Assembly: GCF_003589595.1 (NCBI RefSeq)
Contig: NW_020654229.1
Coordinates: 4,725,380-4,789,379 of the forward strand
From: Hyposmocoma kahamanoa
Taxonomy: Eukaryota > Arthropoda > Insecta > Lepidoptera > Cosmopterigidae
Length of the DNA: 64,000 nt
Reading direction: 5' to 3'
In this document: positions 47,701-56,631 of the stretch, piece by piece
How positions within the stretch are numbered: the first letter of the stretch is position 1
Layout of the letters: every line of letters begins with the position of its first letter
Translations under genes and position numbers: made by a program
Notes under the pieces: generated by a model
The model's database searches: none
Told to the model about the DNA's origin: nothing
What the model saw: only the letters and a program-made list of their open reading frames with translations

Positions 47701-50700
47701 CTAAAACATAGTTATTAGTACTGCAGTCTTATGTCTTATGTCAGTTTTTAGAATTATTCTATCTATCTGTCTTTGTGAACTGTGCACTTAGTATAAAGAG
47801 TAAACTTTATACATATCACTGTTAAAACAAACAATTTAAAACAATAATACTAAATTACACCACTTACATTAAATTGCTATTTATGATAAATGCCCTTTCT
47901 TCATTTACTTTTTCTATAAAGTCATATTACTAAATTTAAGGGAATGTGTTAGATAAAGAGAAAGATGACAACATGAGTCTAGATTCCACACAATTATGAT
48001 TCAAAGTGTATTCCATAGCATTTAGTTTATTTGAAAAGAGCAATCCCTAAAGTATCTAGCTCGTTCTTCTCAGGGAGGTCAGCGCAGTGAGCGAGCAGTA
48101 GCTTAAAAATTACGTTTTCAAGTGTACAAATTTTACTTACGAAAGAAATGAATATTTGAATTTGAATTTAACCCGTCGGCACTCTCTAGGTGTTTACAGA
48201 CACGATTACTTGCTGCTGGTAAAAAATACCACAGAATTTAAGGGCATTATCTAAGAAAAGAAAATTGATTTTTCAATCTGTGAAGATGTAGTAGTTTTAA
48301 TTATGTTATTCGTAATAAATAAAATTACGAAATACAACTTGTTATGAGTAGTTATTAAAAATTATAGATTATCGTGCAAAAGTACTAAAAATGGAAAAAA
48401 AATATGTACATGAGTAGGTATATATGATACTTCTTTGGGATACATGACACCACCGTATACAGTGTTCTTGAAACCCGAAAAGGGTGCTACAATCTTCCCT
48501 GCCCTTGGTCGTCGTAAAGACTGATGAAAACCATCATAAGTAAACTGAAAAATAATATAACAAGTACTGTCGCTACCGGGTTTTTTTTTATCTATACTCA
48601 CTTAATTCGTATGTCGTCGCCAAGGACCGCGTGCATACTGCTGTCTTGTGGTGCGCATATGCATTAACTATTGGTTAGAAGGTACCAAGAGCCCCGTGTA
48701 GCCAGGGCGCGCAGAAAAATAATAATAATCGTACATAAATACTCTGTGGCATTTTTTTAAAATTTATTAAGGCTTTGGCAAAGCCATCAGCCTAAACATG
48801 AAGTTTAAATATGTTTCTGTAAATATGGCCGCCACAAAGAGGATAGGCAATTTTGCGGCGTGATTGGATTGACTCGGGATTCCTTAAAACGGGCCGATAC
48901 GGGTATTTTAGTTCAAGATTCGTATAATTTCGCATTTTAATCTTCGATTAAGGCACAATAGAACTATCCTATTCCACTTTAAACTAGATTTCACAAAATA
49001 ATTGAAAGTCAAAATAAAAACGACACTTTTCCCTCCCAAAGGTCCAGAGCGAATCTGGTATTTTTTACCCAGTAGCGAGTGTTGCCGGGTTAAATATAAT
49101 AAAAACTTCGTCGATATTTTTTTTTTTTACTAACTTATCAAATTAACAATCTTTTATAGACAATGCATCTTTTTATATAGGTTTTAGAATGCTTAAATTC
49201 ATAAGAAAATAAGCTGCGGTAGCCTAAGTGACCTAACCATGACCTACCGCCTCTGGAGCATAAGTCGTGGATTAGAGTCCAAGCTCGCACCTCTCAGGTT
49301 CTCGGGATCTAAAGTAAACCCTCACTTGAAAGGAAAGCAGAAACGGAAGCAGTTAGCAGTAGAGCTCCATGTGAAAGAGTTCGTCCAGGGAAGTACTGCC
49401 ACCTTACCTATTTCTGCCGCCAACCAGTAATGTGAGCATCACTGTGTTCCGGTTTTGAGGGCTTAAGGGTGCTGGTGAAATTACAGGTACATGGGACTTG
49501 TAAACTTATGTCTCAGGATGACAGGCGCAGTGGCAGTGCCCCTCAGATCTCGGACAAGCGTGTAGCTTTCTATAACATACATACATATAAAAAATTGGAA
49601 TTGAGAACTACCCCCTTTTTAGAGAAGGTTAAAAAAACGCGATTGTACATCCTTACTGAATCTATCTACATGTAAAAGCTTTCCATTTTGTTTGGTATTA
49701 TAATAAAATATTATTTTAACTATTTTGTGACATTTATTTATATATATTTTATATCAATTTTCATGACAACAATCAATCCGCCTAGATCATACTTTTTGGC
49801 TCACCGCCCACTCAGGCAAGACAAAAATATCTCAACGCCCACCACTACAAAAAAAATTAAAACACGTATTTTTTGTAGTACCTTAACGCAAAAAATCACA
49901 AGGAAAAAAAATGTTTTTAGTGTAGTTTATATGTATAGATAATTCCGGTTTCTTTTCAAATGCGGTAGCAAGCCCTAGACAGCATCAACGCCCCCCAATT
50001 CCAAGGCCCTTACCGCCCCCGTAGGACTGTTCAGCGTCCACTGGGTAGTGACCACTTGGGGAAACTATGGCCTAGGTTAATTCTTGTGGAATTTTACCAA
50101 AGTTATATTTTAATAACAATAGTTGAGCGGCTTTTTCGGCTTACAGTCTATTTCTGGAAGATTTGTAAATTATTCCAGCGCGCCTTTTAGGTCATGTCAT
50201 GACTCGATAATCCGCAATTAATATAAGCATTGATGACTGCGGATGCTGATGCAGATGCAGATGTCTTAATTTATGCAGATAATCCGTGGATGCAGGTGCT
50301 ACCATTGGCAACAACCCTGCTCTGAAGTACACATAAAAATTTCATATTTTTATTACATCGCACACTGAAAATGACCGTGACACAATGCAACATTTTTTAT
50401 GTTTAATGAACAATTTAAGTTCTGAAAATTGTGATTTTTCTGAATAGTTATCACTATAACACAATCTCATATATAGAAGAATATATATCACTTATATATA
50501 GAAGGTTTTGATAACTGCAATTTCTTACACAACAAAGATGCTATTTTCAGCTAAAATAAAACTCGGAAACAAGCTCTTAACCATTTAAAGCAACAAAATG
50601 TACTAACATCTATCGAAAATGAATTCGAATTCAGACGATACATAATTAATGTCATCTCTCGACGTGCAACTGAACCCGGGACTGAATGCGACTCAAGTTT

Positions 50701-53700
50701 AATTATGCCTATGCCCGGTTCCCCTTAGACAGCATAACGTGATTATGTCATACAACAAAGTCTGGGCAAACAACGAACACGGGGGTTTTTGTATCTAATA
50801 ATTTCGTACTCTCAAATCCAAGATGACGGTAAAAATAACGGTTTTTGAATAGTGACGTTACCATTCTCTGTGTGCGGCATATTGATTTATTACAATTGCT
50901 TGCTTTTTTTGCTATTTATTAATAACTGACTACATCGACCTATTAAAACTTGTCACGATGCCAAACAATCATCATTGATACATCTAGACATTTATATCAC
51001 ACGTGTCAATAAGGAGCACAAGTAAAGAATACAAGTTTGTATTACAGAGTAATTAATCATCGAGTATATAACCAGAAATAGAGACAAAATGTCATTTAGT
51101 TTGAAAACTATTCCGCCAAATTATTTCGGTGTCAACTGAGCTCCGATTGGCTGCTGGAATTCGAGGTGGCTAATTGCGTCGCAGTTGTCACCGTAATAAG
51201 TTGGCAGAAGTTTCAAAAAAATTAAATGACGAATTTCGTCTCTATTAATTCAACGCCCACCATCACAAAACCTGATTTAAACCCCGGCATTAACAAAGCG
51301 CCGGGTTAAAACCGTACCGCCCTGACCATCTCTGATAGTGCACGATTGACCGCGATAGGATACATAAGTGAGACCTTCATGTTTCATCATCATCATATCA
51401 GCCGGAAGACGTCCACTGCTGAACATAGGCCTCCCCCGAAGATTGCCAGACGGACACGACGGCATCCATCGGTCACCCGCCGCCCTTACCAGCGTTCAGA
51501 TTTTGATTCAAAACGGAATCGACCCGATTGGGTAGTTTCGAAATCAGATGGGTTTCTGAGCGAGAAGTTGAACCTGATTCCTACTATGTATTTCTAATTT
51601 GTGACTTAAAGCAACTATTGTTCCGATTTCAAATGTCAAAAGTTTCCGACCGGCCATTTGTGAATCACAGTTATGAGCCTCGACTCGGAAGAACTCTGAA
51701 CTCCTTCCGGTTCGTGGTCTCCATGCGAGGACCTTTCTACCCCAACGGCCGTCAGTTCTACGAGCTATGTGCCCTGCCCACTGTCACTTCAACTTGCTAA
51801 TCCTTTGGGCTATGTCGGTGACTTTCGTTCTTCTACGGATCTCATCATTTCTTATTCGATCACGTAGAGAAATGCCGAGTATTGCCCGCTCCATAGCTCG
51901 TTGAGCGACTTTTGAGCTTTTTTATAAGGACTTTAGTAAGCATGACTTTAGGCAACACGCACTGCCCGAAGACTTTTGTCTTCAAGGACTGCGATATTGA
52001 AAGCTGCCCAAGCTACGTGTTTGCGCTTATAATATCGCGGACACAACTAAGTAACTAATAAAAAAATGTAACCCTTACCTGTCTCCCACCGACCCTGCCG
52101 GTGACATAGTCAGGGCTGTCGTCCAGGACCAGGAAGTCCTCGTACCGCTCCACATCTTCCTCCTTTATTTCTTCGATATGCGTGCAAGTTTTTGCAGTTA
52201 ACAAGTCGTTCACTTTCATCAAACGCGAACGGACATCTTCAACGTCGTCTGGAACGAAAATTCGTGATTTTATTTTCATTAATATTTTGTTATAGGCACA
52301 AAACAATAAATACAGTAGAAGTGGTTATTGTATGACGTGTGCCAACATTAGGTCTAGAAAGACCTATCTGAGTTCAGTCCGCCAGTTTCGCTTTGTGTGG
52401 TATGGTTGTGTCATTCTTTCGAACAAAATCTCTAAAAAATTATACCGCACCAAATAGTAGTATTCATATCATCGGTAAGTCGTATATTCATACTTCTGTT
52501 CATCGAATTGATTCAGATGTTAATAGTTCGTCGAAGTCCAGCTGCTAGCCGCAAGATGGCAGCACGTTGAATGAAAATTTCAATATAAAATCAAAACGTC
52601 GTAACTTGCATTAGAGATATTGAACTTTCGACGACATTGCGACTGGGTCAAATTTAAATTATATTAACAATCCAGGGGGTCTATTCAAAACCTTACGATA
52701 ACCGATTCTTTTGATATCGTACGATTTCTTTTCATTTTTATTCACAACACCCGAATCGAACGTCAAACTGTCGTATTCGAAACCGACTGAAAGTTTGAAT
52801 GCAAGCTACCGAACGTCGTATCCTTTAAAGTAAGTAAGAATGTAAGTAAGAATGTAATATGGAAATCTTTTATTATTTTTAATAAAGTCTGGATTTTGTT
52901 CAATTGTATTAATTTATTTTAATGCAAGACCAGTGCATTCCCATACCTTAGGCCTTTAAAATCTTAAAAATGTATATAAAAAGGATTTTAAATTTTTATT
53001 AAATTGATATTCAATTATTTTTTGTGAAATGACTCCACTAGTTTGTTATAATTATTAATACAAAGATCCGGCCGGATTCGAGCCGACATCGTCTAGCTTA
53101 CCGTGGCAGACGCTATACCAACTAAGCCACGGAACGAACCAGCGGATCTCACGAATTTTTCTATGTGCTTGCATCGTGTCTTTGTATTTGGTTTTTTCAA
53201 CGACTTTTTAGTTGTAGGGCCATCTTTGAGAAATCTATGAAACATTTATCACCCAGTTAGGACATTAACAGTTACCAGTCCTGGCGAGAGATGTCGCTAT
53301 TCGCTGTATTTTAAATTTTTATTGAATTAATATTCAATTATTTTTTGTGAAATTACTCCACTAGTTTGTTATAATTATTAATACAAAGATCGAAAACCCA
53401 GAAAAAATTCCTTCGATCCGAAGGATTTTCATTTTTCTTATAATCTATTTCACCGACTAATTCCGTAATTTAATTAATTTATTATAGTATAGTATGTCCT
53501 CCTCACCAGTTTGCTGTGCCCTATTCAGGGTCTACAATAATCTGTTAATATTAACCCTACCACTGTGTAAAAAAACATTGTAGAAAATGCAATAAAGCAT
53601 TGATTTATTGAAACAAATTATGCATGTGTATACAGCTCTCCTATTATGTTTAATTATAGTTTTTTTATAATATCAAATGACTGGACGAACAAGTCGTGGG

Positions 53701-56631
53701 CCTGGTATTAAGTAACAGCTTTAAATCGCAAACATCTTAGGGGCACTGCCACTGCGTCCGTCACCAAGAGACATAAGTTGCCAATAGTCCTATATGCCTG
53801 TCATTTCACCAGCACCTTTACCATTCAGTACTGCTTGGCATAAATAGGAATAAATAGGTGCCAGTACTTCCCTGGACGAACTCTTTCACAAGACTGCTAC
53901 AAAATAATATGCTAATGACATTGACTTACATATAAATGGACGACGGGTCTAATACAAAAACCACGAAAAAAATGTCCCAAGTCAACCTATTCGAAATTTA
54001 AATTGTAATGTCATCGCAGTATCGCGCTGTCAGTAGAACAAATGAAGACTAAAGCGGAGTTTGGCGCTCTGTGTACGATTTTAGCGCCTTACAAGTGCGG
54101 ACACTTTTTAGCGCGGACCCGACGTCCATATAATTGTAAGTCAATGGCTAATGATTATAAAATAATACTATAATAATTGGTTATAACAAAAGTTGTTGTT
54201 TATGTTATATTCATATTCATATTCATATATTTATTGTCACATGTACGTAGTCAGGTGTTACAATGTTTATTAACATTACGACTAGAGTGTAGTACATGAC
54301 CCTGAAAAGGCCACTGTCAAATTCTATAGGTACTTCAAAAAATTATACAAAATAAAATTAAAACAATAATTGGTAAAAATTTAGTATAAAATAAAAATGT
54401 CAAAAACTTAAATAGCATGTCAAAAATAATTTATAAGCTAAAACACATTGTCAAAATTATTATAAATCAGCTCATTATCATAATTATATTCATTTTTAGT
54501 TTATGGTGTTGTAATTATTATCATTTAATATAATTAATCGTCTAAAAAATTTTCAATTGTGTAATAGGTTTTCCCCGTCAAATATATTTTTAATTTTTTA
54601 TGGAAAATTCTATCATTAGCTTCATCTTTTATGTCAGCAGGTATTTTATTATATATTTTTATTGCGCGATAATATGGGCTGTTTTTGTACATTTCTAGCT
54701 TTGGCTTGGGGAGTTCGAGCTGATTGTTCCTTCTAAAACTCTGTACGTGTTTGAAGTCTTGAATATGCCTCCTAATGTATGATGCTGCTTCGAGTATATA
54801 CAGTGAGGGGAAAGTAAGGAGGTTTTCTTTGGCAAAGTATGGGCGACAACTATCTCGGGGGCCCACATTCATGATAATACGAATAAATTTCTTTTGCATT
54901 ACAAAAATATCTTCTTTATTGGTGCTACTACCCCACAGCATGATGCCGTATTTCAGCCATGCGTAGGCGTAGGCATAATAACTGGCGAGCGCCGCTTTTT
55001 TATTACTATTTGTTTTTAAAAGTGCTAATGCGTACGTAAATGAAGACAATTTTAAATGAGAGTCAATATTTATTCCTAATAAATTAAAGTTTTCTACTTC
55101 CTCAATGTTTAGCATAGTCACTACAGTTTTAAGGTCCAGTTTTTTCCTTTGATGTGGTCCGAATTGAATAAGTCTAGTCTTATCTAAATTGATCATAAGA
55201 TTGTGGTCTGACAGCCAGTTTTTAACCAAATTAAAAGAATGTAGGATATTGTTCATACTGTCACTATCATCCTTACACCTGAATAGCAAAGAAATGTCGT
55301 CAGCATACATAACACAATGTTAGTAATAGGTAGGTTAGTCGTCCAGGGTAGTACTGCTTGGCGGCAGAAATAGGTACTTCTGCCGCCAAGCAGTAATGGG
55401 CATTATTGCGTACCGGTTTTTAAGAGTAAGAGCGCTGGTGAAATTACAGGCACTTGGAACTTGGCGACTTATGTCGAAGTGGCATTGTCTCTCAAATCCT
55501 TACGATTGAAATCTCTGAGTGGCACTGCAACTGTTATGGACAGGCGTGTAGCTAACCATCAGGCGCATGACATGTTCGTCCCGTCATCTGATATTATAAA
55601 AAAAAGTATTTTACTCTGTATAATGAATGTATTGTGACGCTAGTTTAATCATGTTTAAATGTTTAAATCTTCTCTCTTAGTTTATTAAAGATTACATTTA
55701 TAAAAAATACACTTACATCTTTTATTGTCCTTGACAATGAAGTAGACTGCGCCATCAGGCCACATTCTTTCTCTATAAAACTCTACATTCTTCTCCGTCA
55801 ATTTTACGGTTTTCGGAATTGTCCGAGGTCGTTTCGACTTTGTTTTTTTCGGCGGTCCTCTTGCACTGGAATTACGTCACAATTTACGTCATCATCATCA
55901 TCATCAACCCATTTATACGCTCCACTGCAGAGCACGAGTCTCCTCAGGCGAGGGTCCGCTATTCTGACCCAATGCGGGCGTCACACGTTTTCCGATGGCG
56001 GTATTAACGTTTTTTATTAATGTTTTAAATTATTTAAATTTCACCCATAACAACATACAAATATGTTTAAAACTTAAATCAGTTCTAATACAGTCTAGAT
56101 CATATCGTACCATTCATATATTGTATCATTCATATGACAAACGTCAAATGAAGTGTCACAGGGATCATCCTAGATTGCGTTTAGTATAAAAATTGAAGCG
56201 CGTCTATAAGCGTCCAATTTGAAGGCGCCCTGGTTCCTAATCCTTTGCGCGATGCTCATTTTTTAAAAACTTACCTAGTGTCGATCTCTTTTTTCTTTGG
56301 TTTAATTCTATCTTCTTGACTACTATCTTTGGTAAACACTTCCTCATTAATATCTGCGCTCTCTTCAGCAATCTTCGCTTTTTTAGATCTCTGTTTACTG
56401 TCTTCCCTCTCTTTTCTCACTTTCTTATCTTCTCTATCTTTCCTTTGATATCTGTACTTAATTTCGATATCTTTATGTCGATCATTGAAGCTTCGTTCAG
56501 AAACAATTGTCTTATCGAGTGGTACATGAATTTTATATTTAATGCTTTTCGCAAATCGGCGGCCGTCCTCTTCTAGTGAAATTTTGGATTGATCCCATTC
56601 TTTTTTGTTTGTCTTTAACTGCCCATTAATA
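29452..56631 (-). CDS. Astacin-family pseudoprotease, eight exons, 5' end not found
   Basis: Exons (5' to 3'): 56275-56631, 55717-55865, 52079-52248, 48431-48544, 34262-34409, 32488-32633, 31185-31396, 29452-29734. All seven junctions agree in phase, giving 1,579 bases and about 525 residues. Exon 1 encodes a Lys/Glu/Arg-rich pro-region. Exon 2 starts the astacin fold with [11 protein letters not shown] (usual RWP-G-IPY). Exon 3 has [10 protein letters not shown] and [11 protein letters not shown]. Exon 5 has the site region [21 protein letters not shown]. Exon 6 has [10 protein letters not shown], and exon 7 [13 protein letters not shown]. Family members use HExxHxxGFxHE plus a SxMHY Met-turn to bind zinc. 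Here the three His and the Glu are Met, Ala, Phe and Met, and the Met-turn Met and Tyr are Thr and Pro, so it should not cut peptides. The outer disulfide cysteines (exon 3 TC, exon 7 TEC) remain. Signal peptide not found. Confidence 0.8.
30101..30610. mobile_element. DNA element G in an astacin intron
   Basis: Ends TCATCGAGTACATAAAACCA / (inverted) GTCATCGAGTATATAACCAG, each followed by GAAA(T/C)AGAGACGAAA. A shorter related copy lies at 51055-51345. Non-coding. Confidence 0.6.
30828..30915 (+). mobile_element. Family A repeat fragment
   Basis: Contains CCATAACAGGTGCAGTGCCA and CACCCTGAGACATAA only. Confidence 0.7.
31185..31396 (-). CDS. Astacin-like gene, exon 7
   Basis: Acceptor TCATCTCAG|GATCC, donor AG|GTATAG. 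Encodes the C-terminal helix of the astacin domain ([16 protein letters not shown]), then an acidic, Lys-rich linker. Confidence 0.8.
31465..31600. mobile_element. Family B repeat fragment
   Basis: Has ACATGTTACGCGATAACTCC, GATTCTTTTCTGTTGGAAAG and AGGGTACCTTAATAATGGTC. Confidence 0.7.
31620..31765 (-). mobile_element. Family A repeat, 5' half
   Basis: Reads inverted; ends CACGACTTGTTCGTCCCGCC. Confidence 0.7.
31990..32370 (+). mobile_element. Family A repeat interrupted by a MITE
   Basis: Left part includes AAGTTGACAAGTCCCATGTG up to 32047. Right part resumes at about 32268 (CTTACCCTTCAAATCCGAAA) and runs to GGAGCTCTACTGC. A further fragment lies at 31785-31865. Confidence 0.7.
32048..32247. 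mobile_element. MITE nested in a family A repeat
   Basis: 200 bp with ends ATTTTCTGGTAAGTTTTT / (inverted) ATTTTCAGGTAAGTTTTT, followed on both arms by GTACTCAA and GTGACAATTT. The inner AT-rich part has GTGAAATATTAAAGAATATT, itself palindromic. No clear target duplication. Confidence 0.75.
32488..32633 (-). CDS. Astacin-like gene, exon 6
   Basis: Acceptor AATTTCAG, donor CAG|GTTAGT. Encodes [20 protein letters not shown] followed by [13 protein letters not shown]. The Met-turn motif is SATHP instead of SxMHY. Confidence 0.85.
32640..34255. other. Intron, no further gene seen
   Basis: AT-rich intron 5 of the astacin-like gene. Short frames (for example 33446-33637 plus) have no support. A GC-richer GTCGCGGCAGCGGCCGGTGG patch lies near 33020. 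Confidence 0.5.
34262..34409 (-). CDS. Astacin-like gene, exon 5 (degenerate active site)
   Basis: Acceptor AATTTTCAG, donor CCCG|GTTAGT. Reads [18 protein letters not shown] then [20 protein letters not shown]. The scaffold residues (NFG, GFY-E, R-DRD-Y) are kept, but every zinc-site residue is lost. About ten residues are inserted before the site. Confidence 0.85.
34545..34690 (+). mobile_element. Family A repeat
   Basis: 5' half, from CTGGTGGTAAGCGACACGCC to TGTAATTTCACC. Confidence 0.7.
34946..35040. repeat. Two-unit minisatellite
   Basis: About 48-bp units containing TGCTCCTACTGGTAGGA, each with an internal small palindrome (TCCTACTGGTAGGA), followed by a partial third unit. Confidence 0.7.
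35265..36980 (+). pseudogene. Non-LTR retrotransposon fragment (RT domain), frameshifted
   Basis: 5' truncated in the endonuclease-RT linker ([17 protein letters not shown], about 35320). RT part 1 (to about 36020) has [28 protein letters not shown] and [10 protein letters not shown]. Part 2 (from about 36030, another frame) has [28 protein letters not shown] and a C-terminal helical region to TAA at 36900. A one-base change near 36022-36030 breaks the frame. CR1/Jockey-group in style. It lies in astacin intron 4, antisense to the gene. Confidence 0.85.
36985..39890. other. Intron, nothing recognised
   Basis: AT-rich sequence with no repeat I can assign and no frame with coding character. 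Confidence 0.45.
39898..40161 (-). CDS. Unassigned 87-codon open frame
   Basis: Composition looks more protein-like than its surroundings ([18 protein letters not shown], then [18 protein letters not shown]) but I recognise no family. A start at the second Met gives 76 residues. It sits in the large astacin intron on the same strand as Hsp70. It could be a transposon remnant or chance. Confidence 0.2.
   Translation of the reverse strand: MIVELFFIFFIMEQSKNGPDKDNNNHHIYSHGIGQKKLYVHAIRWKKRFVRLAYDRVAPMRNAYWSFLSLIHEYKDFADRLNASRCR
40520..40768 (-). mobile_element. Family A repeat
   Basis: Near full length, inverted, from TTCTGCCCTTAAGCAGTAAT to TTTTCGTCCCGTCAC. Confidence 0.75.
41655..43350. mobile_element. 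DNA element D, copy 1, with a retrotransposon inside
   Basis: Ends CTCCGACTAACCATTTATTT / (inverted) CTTAGTCCAACCATTTATTT, each followed by AACTTTT. Its left 400 bp match, inverted, the right part of the element at 57437-59066. The centre is occupied by a non-LTR fragment. Confidence 0.55.
42095..43305 (+). pseudogene. Non-LTR retrotransposon 3' fragment, decayed
   Basis: Starts in the RT palm: [19 protein letters not shown], then [10 protein letters not shown] (Tyr of YADD changed to Cys), [15 protein letters not shown]. The frame shifts near 42400-42480, continuing [24 protein letters not shown] sequence to about 42985. The 3' UTR ends AATAAACGATTTTATTATAA. Jockey-like. Not functional. Confidence 0.75.
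43708..45645 (-). CDS. Hsp70: Heat shock protein 70, intronless, divergent
   Basis: 645 residues. Hsp70s are ATP-driven chaperones that bind exposed hydrophobic peptides with J-protein and nucleotide-exchange partners. The ATPase domain (about 9-390) has GIDLGTTYS (13-21), [24 protein letters not shown] (202-213) and [11 protein letters not shown]. The linker reads [10 protein letters not shown]. The substrate domain and helical lid follow (NWMDSN). It ends IEEVDG: the cytosolic EEVD tail that recruits TPR co-chaperones normally ends the protein, but here a Gly follows. The Gly/Met-rich stretch before EEVD is replaced by Lys/Arg- and Glu-rich sequence. TASERAKR replaces the usual TACERAKR and ETARG the usual ETAGG. 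The first Met gives an eight-residue lysine-rich lead (MSLKKKNS); Met9 is an alternative start. The absence of introns plus the heat-shock element upstream fits an inducible paralogue. It lies in an intron of the astacin-like gene, same strand. Confidence 0.95.
   Translation of the reverse strand: MSLKKKNSMVAIGIDLGTTYSCVAVWRHGTVEVIANDQGNRTTPSYVAFTPTHRLIGESAKNQAPINPWNTIFGAKRLIGRRFEDVGVQMDLRHWPYTVINENGKPKIVVEFKGEKKIFAPEEISSMVLFRMKQVAEAYLGEQVQDAVITVPAYFNDSQRHATRAAGAIAGLNVLRIINEPTAAALAYGLDRNLKGERNILIYDLGGGTFDVSILSIGEGSVYEVKSTAGNTRLGGEDFDNRLVAYFAEDFRKRYGSDITKNIKALRRLKTASERAKRFLTSMTEASVEIESLHLGIDYYGKISRALFDELCSDLFKDTLTPVQQALEDARMTKDDINEVILVGGSTRIPKVQSLLLEFFERTLTTSINPDEAVAYGAAIQAAVLSGENHEKIKDLLLVDVVPLSLGVETARGMMFKVIEKNTAVPCRQTKDITTLEDYQRLMTIEIFEGERTLTKDNNLLGVFELKDIPPAPRGVPKIDVTFDVDANGILSVTAQDRSTGNTEGITITNDYRLNQEEIVKMIADAEAYKEEDKEQKRCLEARNQLETYVYNVKQSVIDSGEDLNDQEKTTMLQDCQDAINWMDSNTDSLREEFETKLTELMRKWSKTLTKFYKPCRHQAKRQRSENYQAELGEHETATIEEVDG
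45740..45747 (-). promoter_or_regulatory. TATA-like box of Hsp70
   Basis: TTTAAATA on the minus strand, about 95 bases before the ATG, leaving room for a short 5' UTR. Confidence 0.6.
45764..45776 (-). promoter_or_regulatory. Heat-shock element of Hsp70
   Basis: TTCGAGAAGGTTC: three perfect alternating 5-bp units (TTCnnGAAnnTTC), 17 bases upstream of the TATA-like box. HSF trimers bind this arrangement. A CCAAT-type box (CAACCAATTA on plus) sits between them at about 45752. Confidence 0.85.
45820..45827 (-). promoter_or_regulatory. Second, two-unit heat-shock element
   Basis: GAATGTTC on plus (nGAAnnTTCn), 44 bases further upstream than the first element. Confidence 0.6.
45850..48425. other. 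Intron, mostly unclassified
   Basis: AT-rich. The only shared repeat I see is 47340-47510 (GAAACTATTTTTCCG ... ACCGACGTTTCGGGCCCTTT), which recurs at 59455-59585 and 60875-60990. Confidence 0.5.
48431..48544 (-). CDS. Astacin-like gene, exon 4 (insert exon)
   Basis: Acceptor TTTTTCAG, donor GAA|GTATCA, 38 codons, phase 0 at both ends. It reads [20 protein letters not shown] then [18 protein letters not shown] and stands where ordinary astacins have about eight residues with the third Cys. Removing it would keep the frame, so it could be a skipped exon. The donor is not strong. Confidence 0.55.
49365..49550 (-). mobile_element. Family A repeat
   Basis: Inverted, from AAAGAGTTCGTCCAGGGAAG to GTGGCAGTGCCCCTCAGATC. 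A 3' family B scrap follows at 49570-49635. Confidence 0.75.
49640..51050. other. Intron, no gene seen
   Basis: AT-rich to 50000, then mixed composition. A short GATGCAGATGCAGATG run occurs near 50250. Nothing else classifiable. Confidence 0.45.
51055..51345. mobile_element. Element G, shorter related copy
   Basis: Shares ATCATCGAGTATATAACCAG, CTCCGATTGGCTG and the GGGTTAAAACC ... ACCATCTCTGATAG end with 30101-30830. Inner arms AATAGAGACAAAATGTCATT / AATGACGAATTTCGTCTCTA are inverted. Confidence 0.5.
51375..52010 (-). pseudogene. RTE-type retrotransposon 3' fragment
   Basis: On the minus strand: [13 protein letters not shown], then after a deletion [39 protein letters not shown], a stop, [19 protein letters not shown], an unrelated insert, and [11 protein letters not shown] followed by TGATGATGATG. 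This is the end of an RTE ORF2 with the CATCAT-type tail typical of Lepidoptera. Stops, deletion and insert make it dead. Confidence 0.85.
52079..52248 (-). CDS. Astacin-like gene, exon 3
   Basis: Acceptor TTCGTTCCAG, donor CAG|GTAAGG. Encodes [39 protein letters not shown] and [11 protein letters not shown]. First disulfide Cys present. The usual G-x-G-C-x-S part before VGR-GG is deleted. Confidence 0.85.
52315..52680 (+). mobile_element. THAP-relic repeat, copy 2
   Basis: Matches 3735-4240 (AGTAGAAGTGG, ACCTATCTGAG, AATTTCAATATAAAATCAAA). The coding part is further eroded, but a CATATCATCG|GTAAGTCG donor is preserved. Confidence 0.5.
52675..53480. mobile_element. Element F, copy 2, with SINE and direct repeat inside
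   Basis: Shares GGGGTCTATTCAAAACC, CACAACACCCGAATCGAACG and AAATGTATATAAAAAGGATT with 27968-28740, then CACCGACTAATTCCGTAA at its end. It lacks the THAP MITE. Confidence 0.55.
53060..53150 (-). mobile_element. tRNA-derived SINE, third family
   Basis: Minus-strand A box TGGCTTAGTTGG matches the consensus, and the B box GGCTCGAATCC is one base off. It is flanked by an 80-bp direct repeat (52985-53065 and 53312-53395). Confidence 0.75.
53668..53900 (+). mobile_element. Family A repeat
   Basis: From AATGACTGGACGAACAAGTC to CTCTTTCACAAGACTGCTAC, with the first GCAGTGCC block missing. Confidence 0.7.
53919..54146 (-). mobile_element. MITE E, copy 3
   Basis: 228 bp, opposite orientation to copy 1. 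Exact 8-bp duplications GCTAATGA at 53911-53918 and 54147-54154. Confidence 0.9.
54190..55310 (-). pseudogene. Non-LTR retrotransposon, truncated at YADD
   Basis: The frame 54534-55310 (258 codons) starts exactly at [10 protein letters not shown] and keeps the rest of the RT and C-terminus ([52 protein letters not shown]). The 3' UTR ends GTGACAATAAATATATGAAT with three to four TATGAA units instead of poly-A, as in some non-LTR clades. There is no stop or frameshift in what remains, so the insertion is fairly young. Confidence 0.85.
55335..55600 (-). mobile_element. Family A repeat
   Basis: Inverted, nearly full length, with a partly duplicated GGCGGCAGAAATAGGTA start and CATGTTCGTCCCGTCA end. 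Confidence 0.75.
55717..55865 (-). CDS. Astacin-like gene, exon 2
   Basis: Acceptor GTAATTCCAG, donor AGAT|GTAAGT. Encodes a basic run ([17 protein letters not shown]) leading into [20 protein letters not shown] basic cleavage site just before the mature N-terminus would be usual for astacins. Confidence 0.8.
55877..55990. mobile_element. Lepidopteran CATCAT-led repeat fragment
   Basis: CATCATCATCATCATCAACC, then CCACTGCAGAGCACGAGTCT and CCAATGCGGGCG. I recognise this as a widespread lepidopteran repeat, probably the 3' end of an RTE-like element. It begins 12 bases from exon 2 of the astacin gene. Confidence 0.7.
56275..56631 (-). CDS. Astacin-like gene, first identified exon
   Basis: Acceptor ATATTTTCAG|T, donor ACTAG|GTAAGT, 119 codons, from [20 protein letters not shown] to KPKKKEID. 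Strongly charged, with no signal peptide, so at least one earlier exon is missing. The exon starts in phase 2. Confidence 0.7.

Noticed and set aside
51346..51800. His-rich and Arg-rich plus frames
   Set aside because: Antisense of the RTE 3' end with its CATCAT tail.
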